Assembly (NCBI GenBank): GCA_946886325.1
Contig: CAMPIK010000123.1
Coordinates: forward strand, 1 to 6,916
Source: an uncultured Shinella sp.
GTDB lineage: Bacteria > Pseudomonadota > Alphaproteobacteria > Rhizobiales > Rhizobiaceae
Direction of reading: 5' to 3'
Length of the DNA stretch: 6,916 nt
In this document: positions 6,838 through 6,916 of the stretch, piece after piece
Numbering within the stretch: the stretch's first letter is position 1
How the letters are laid out: every line of letters begins with the position of its first letter
Program-made: the position numbers and the translations under genes
Notes under the pieces: generated by a model
What the model saw: only the letters and a program-made list of their open reading frames with translations
Told to the model about the DNA's origin: nothing
The model's database searches: none

Positions 6838-6916
6838 GAGACCGATTTGAAATGCGTGATGGCGGTCTGCAAATGGCGTTTTTCTGCGCTCCGATGCTCA
6901 CGTACTTTGTGTACGC
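6838..6916. other. Noncoding tail with the first part of a probable inverted-repeat element
   Basis: After the dehydrogenase stop there is no further gene start. AGACCG (6839-6844) can pair with CGGTCT (6863-6868) across an 18-nt loop, a weak hairpin. The last bases hold CGTAC (6901-6905) and GTACG (6911-6915) around TTTGT. This looks like the tip of a long hairpin whose left arm (about 6855-6900, containing a T5 run at 6879-6883) is present and whose right arm would lie outside the window. That reading rests partly on my recollection of similar intergenic repeats in Rhizobiaceae. Confidence 0.4.

Overview
This window looks like an ordinary chromosomal or chromid segment from a GC-rich alphaproteobacterium, most likely of the Rhizobiaceae (Rhizobium, Agrobacterium or Ensifer type). 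The reasons are the high GC content, the strong G/C preference at third codon positions, the TakP-type TRAP transporter, and an Azospirillum-like aldose 1-dehydrogenase. The taxonomic call is an inference. I see no tRNA, rRNA, insertion sequence, phage gene or CRISPR array.

Layout, left to right. (1) Positions 1-814, minus strand: a two-domain GNAT acetyltransferase cut by the left edge, with a good sigma70-type promoter just upstream. (2) 815-1088: a divergent intergenic region rich in small inverted repeats, including a hairpin just before the next ribosome binding site. (3) 1089-2195, plus: a Tat-exported TRAP substrate-binding protein of the TakP (2-oxo acid) type, followed by a textbook intrinsic terminator at 2220-2255. 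(4) 2301-3197, plus: a ten-helix EamA/DMT transporter, best started at a TTG codon. (5) 3198-3278: a convergent gap with a GC-rich hairpin. (6) 5659-3279, minus: dctQ and dctM, the small and large TRAP permease subunits, overlapping by 4 nt. (7) 5660-5910: a divergent regulatory region with two TTGTGC-type inverted repeats. (8) 5911-6837, plus: a Gfo/Idh/MocA dehydrogenase closely resembling L-arabinose/D-galactose 1-dehydrogenase. (9) 6838-6916: a noncoding tail that seems to hold the first half of a longer inverted repeat cut by the right edge.

The binding protein, DctQ and DctM together make a complete TRAP transporter: the periplasmic protein captures a small carboxylate (2-oxo monocarboxylate by family resemblance) and the membrane subunits import it with sodium. 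The genes are not in one operon. The binding-protein gene has its own transcript with a terminator, and the permease operon lies on the opposite strand beyond the DMT gene. The GNAT enzyme, the DMT exporter and the sugar dehydrogenase show no clear mechanistic link to the transporter. I did not find a clearly new biological system. The points most worth a second look are the split TRAP locus, the unusually long DctM with a Gly/Pro-rich tail, the inverted repeats in both divergent promoter regions, and the truncated repeat at the right end.
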